15,070 nt of DNA from Treponema sp. (GTDB taxonomy: Bacteria > Spirochaetota > Spirochaetia > Treponematales > Breznakiellaceae). Shown one piece after another: positions 14,923-15,070 of the stretch. The notes beneath the pieces are model-generated. The model did no database searches, was not told the DNA's origin, and saw only the letters and a program-made list of their open reading frames with translations. Every line of letters starts with the position of its first letter. The first letter of the stretch is position 1. The DNA lies in the NCBI GenBank assembly GCA_031266095.1, contig JAISBR010000221.1, forward strand, positions 1 through 15,070, read 5' to 3'. The position numbers and the translations under genes were made by a program.

Positions 14923-14928
14923 ATTATA
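14923..14928 (-). promoter_or_regulatory. -10 box of the Omp85-like gene
   Basis: The minus strand carries a perfect TATAAT here within an AT-rich stretch; no convincing -35 is seen. Transcription would start near 14916, downstream of the upper ATG (14924), which supports ATG 14876 as the real start and gives a leader of about 40 nt. Confidence 0.45.
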
Positions 14929-14993
14929 TGGATTCAAATATATTTATGATAGGCCGAATTTTTTTTGAAGTGCGAAAGTAGGGGGGCATAGAA

Positions 14994-15057
14994 ACGGCAT
15001 CGTAAACACGGTAGAATAAGGTTGCTACACCAGACTCTCGGAGGTTAACGATGCCGT
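14994..15057 (+). promoter_or_regulatory. Inverted repeat that would bury the start codon of the downstream gene
   Basis: ACGGCATCGT (14994-15003) and ACGATGCCGT (15048-15057) are perfect 10-bp inverted copies; the right arm includes the ATG at 15051. TAGAAT (15012-15017) between the arms is a possible -10 box, whose transcript would start near 15024 and lack the left arm. Confidence 0.45.
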
Positions 15058-15070
15058 ATACACACTATAC
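15051..15070 (+). CDS. Start of a probable IS30-like transposase (3' part outside window)
   Basis: ATG 15051 is preceded at 6 nt by GGAGG (15040-15044). Only MPYTHY and part of a codon are inside the window. Many IS30-family transposases begin M-x-Y-T-H-L-T followed by EER, so the match is suggestive, and the surrounding mobile-element zone agrees. Six residues cannot prove the family. Confidence 0.35.

Overview
This 15 kb window looks like chromosomal DNA of a spirochaete, most likely a Treponema of the moderately GC-rich, insertion-sequence-rich environmental or gut type. The assignment rests on three points: an IleRS with the eukaryote-like KMSKSLRNY signature known from spirochaetes, an unrecognised lipoprotein overlapping the end of ileS, and several secreted or outer-membrane proteins with short spirochaete-style signal peptides. 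It is an inference from gene content; no rRNA or tRNA is present.

Layout. (1) 1-653: the 3' part of a URO-D-fold protein. (2) 654-2988: an aromatic amino acid operon, a type I-beta DAHP synthase (aroF) overlapping a prephenate dehydrogenase (tyrA). It is preceded by what reads as a complete transcription attenuator: a promoter, a 28-residue leader peptide with seven Tyr codons within eight codons, competing hairpins, and a strong intrinsic terminator just before aroF. (3) 2995-6397, minus strand: leuS, and an M48 metalloprotease lipoprotein whose promoter predicts a leaderless mRNA. (4) 6726-11674, plus strand: ileS, a lipoprotein of unknown function, an FmdB-family zinc ribbon and a membrane-anchored protein with four CxxC pairs, closed by a terminator at 11736-11760. 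(5) 11846-13175: an IS630-family element with a nonsense mutation in its transposase, abutting the start of a broken ISAs1-type transposase. (6) 13350-14876, minus strand: an Omp85-like outer-membrane protein (POTRA-like region plus beta barrel). (7) 14994-15070: the first codons of a probable IS30-like transposase, with an inverted repeat over its start codon.

How the parts fit. The aro/tyr block makes a coherent regulatory unit. Tyrosine shortage should stall the ribosome on the leader, prevent the terminator and raise both the first enzyme of the shikimate pathway and the tyrosine-branch enzyme. The DAHP synthase also carries the N-terminal domain type that gives allosteric Tyr/Phe inhibition in relatives, so two layers of end-product control are plausible. 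The right-hand third is a mobile-element zone beside an outer-membrane protein gene. The Tyr attenuator is the best candidate for something previously undescribed here.
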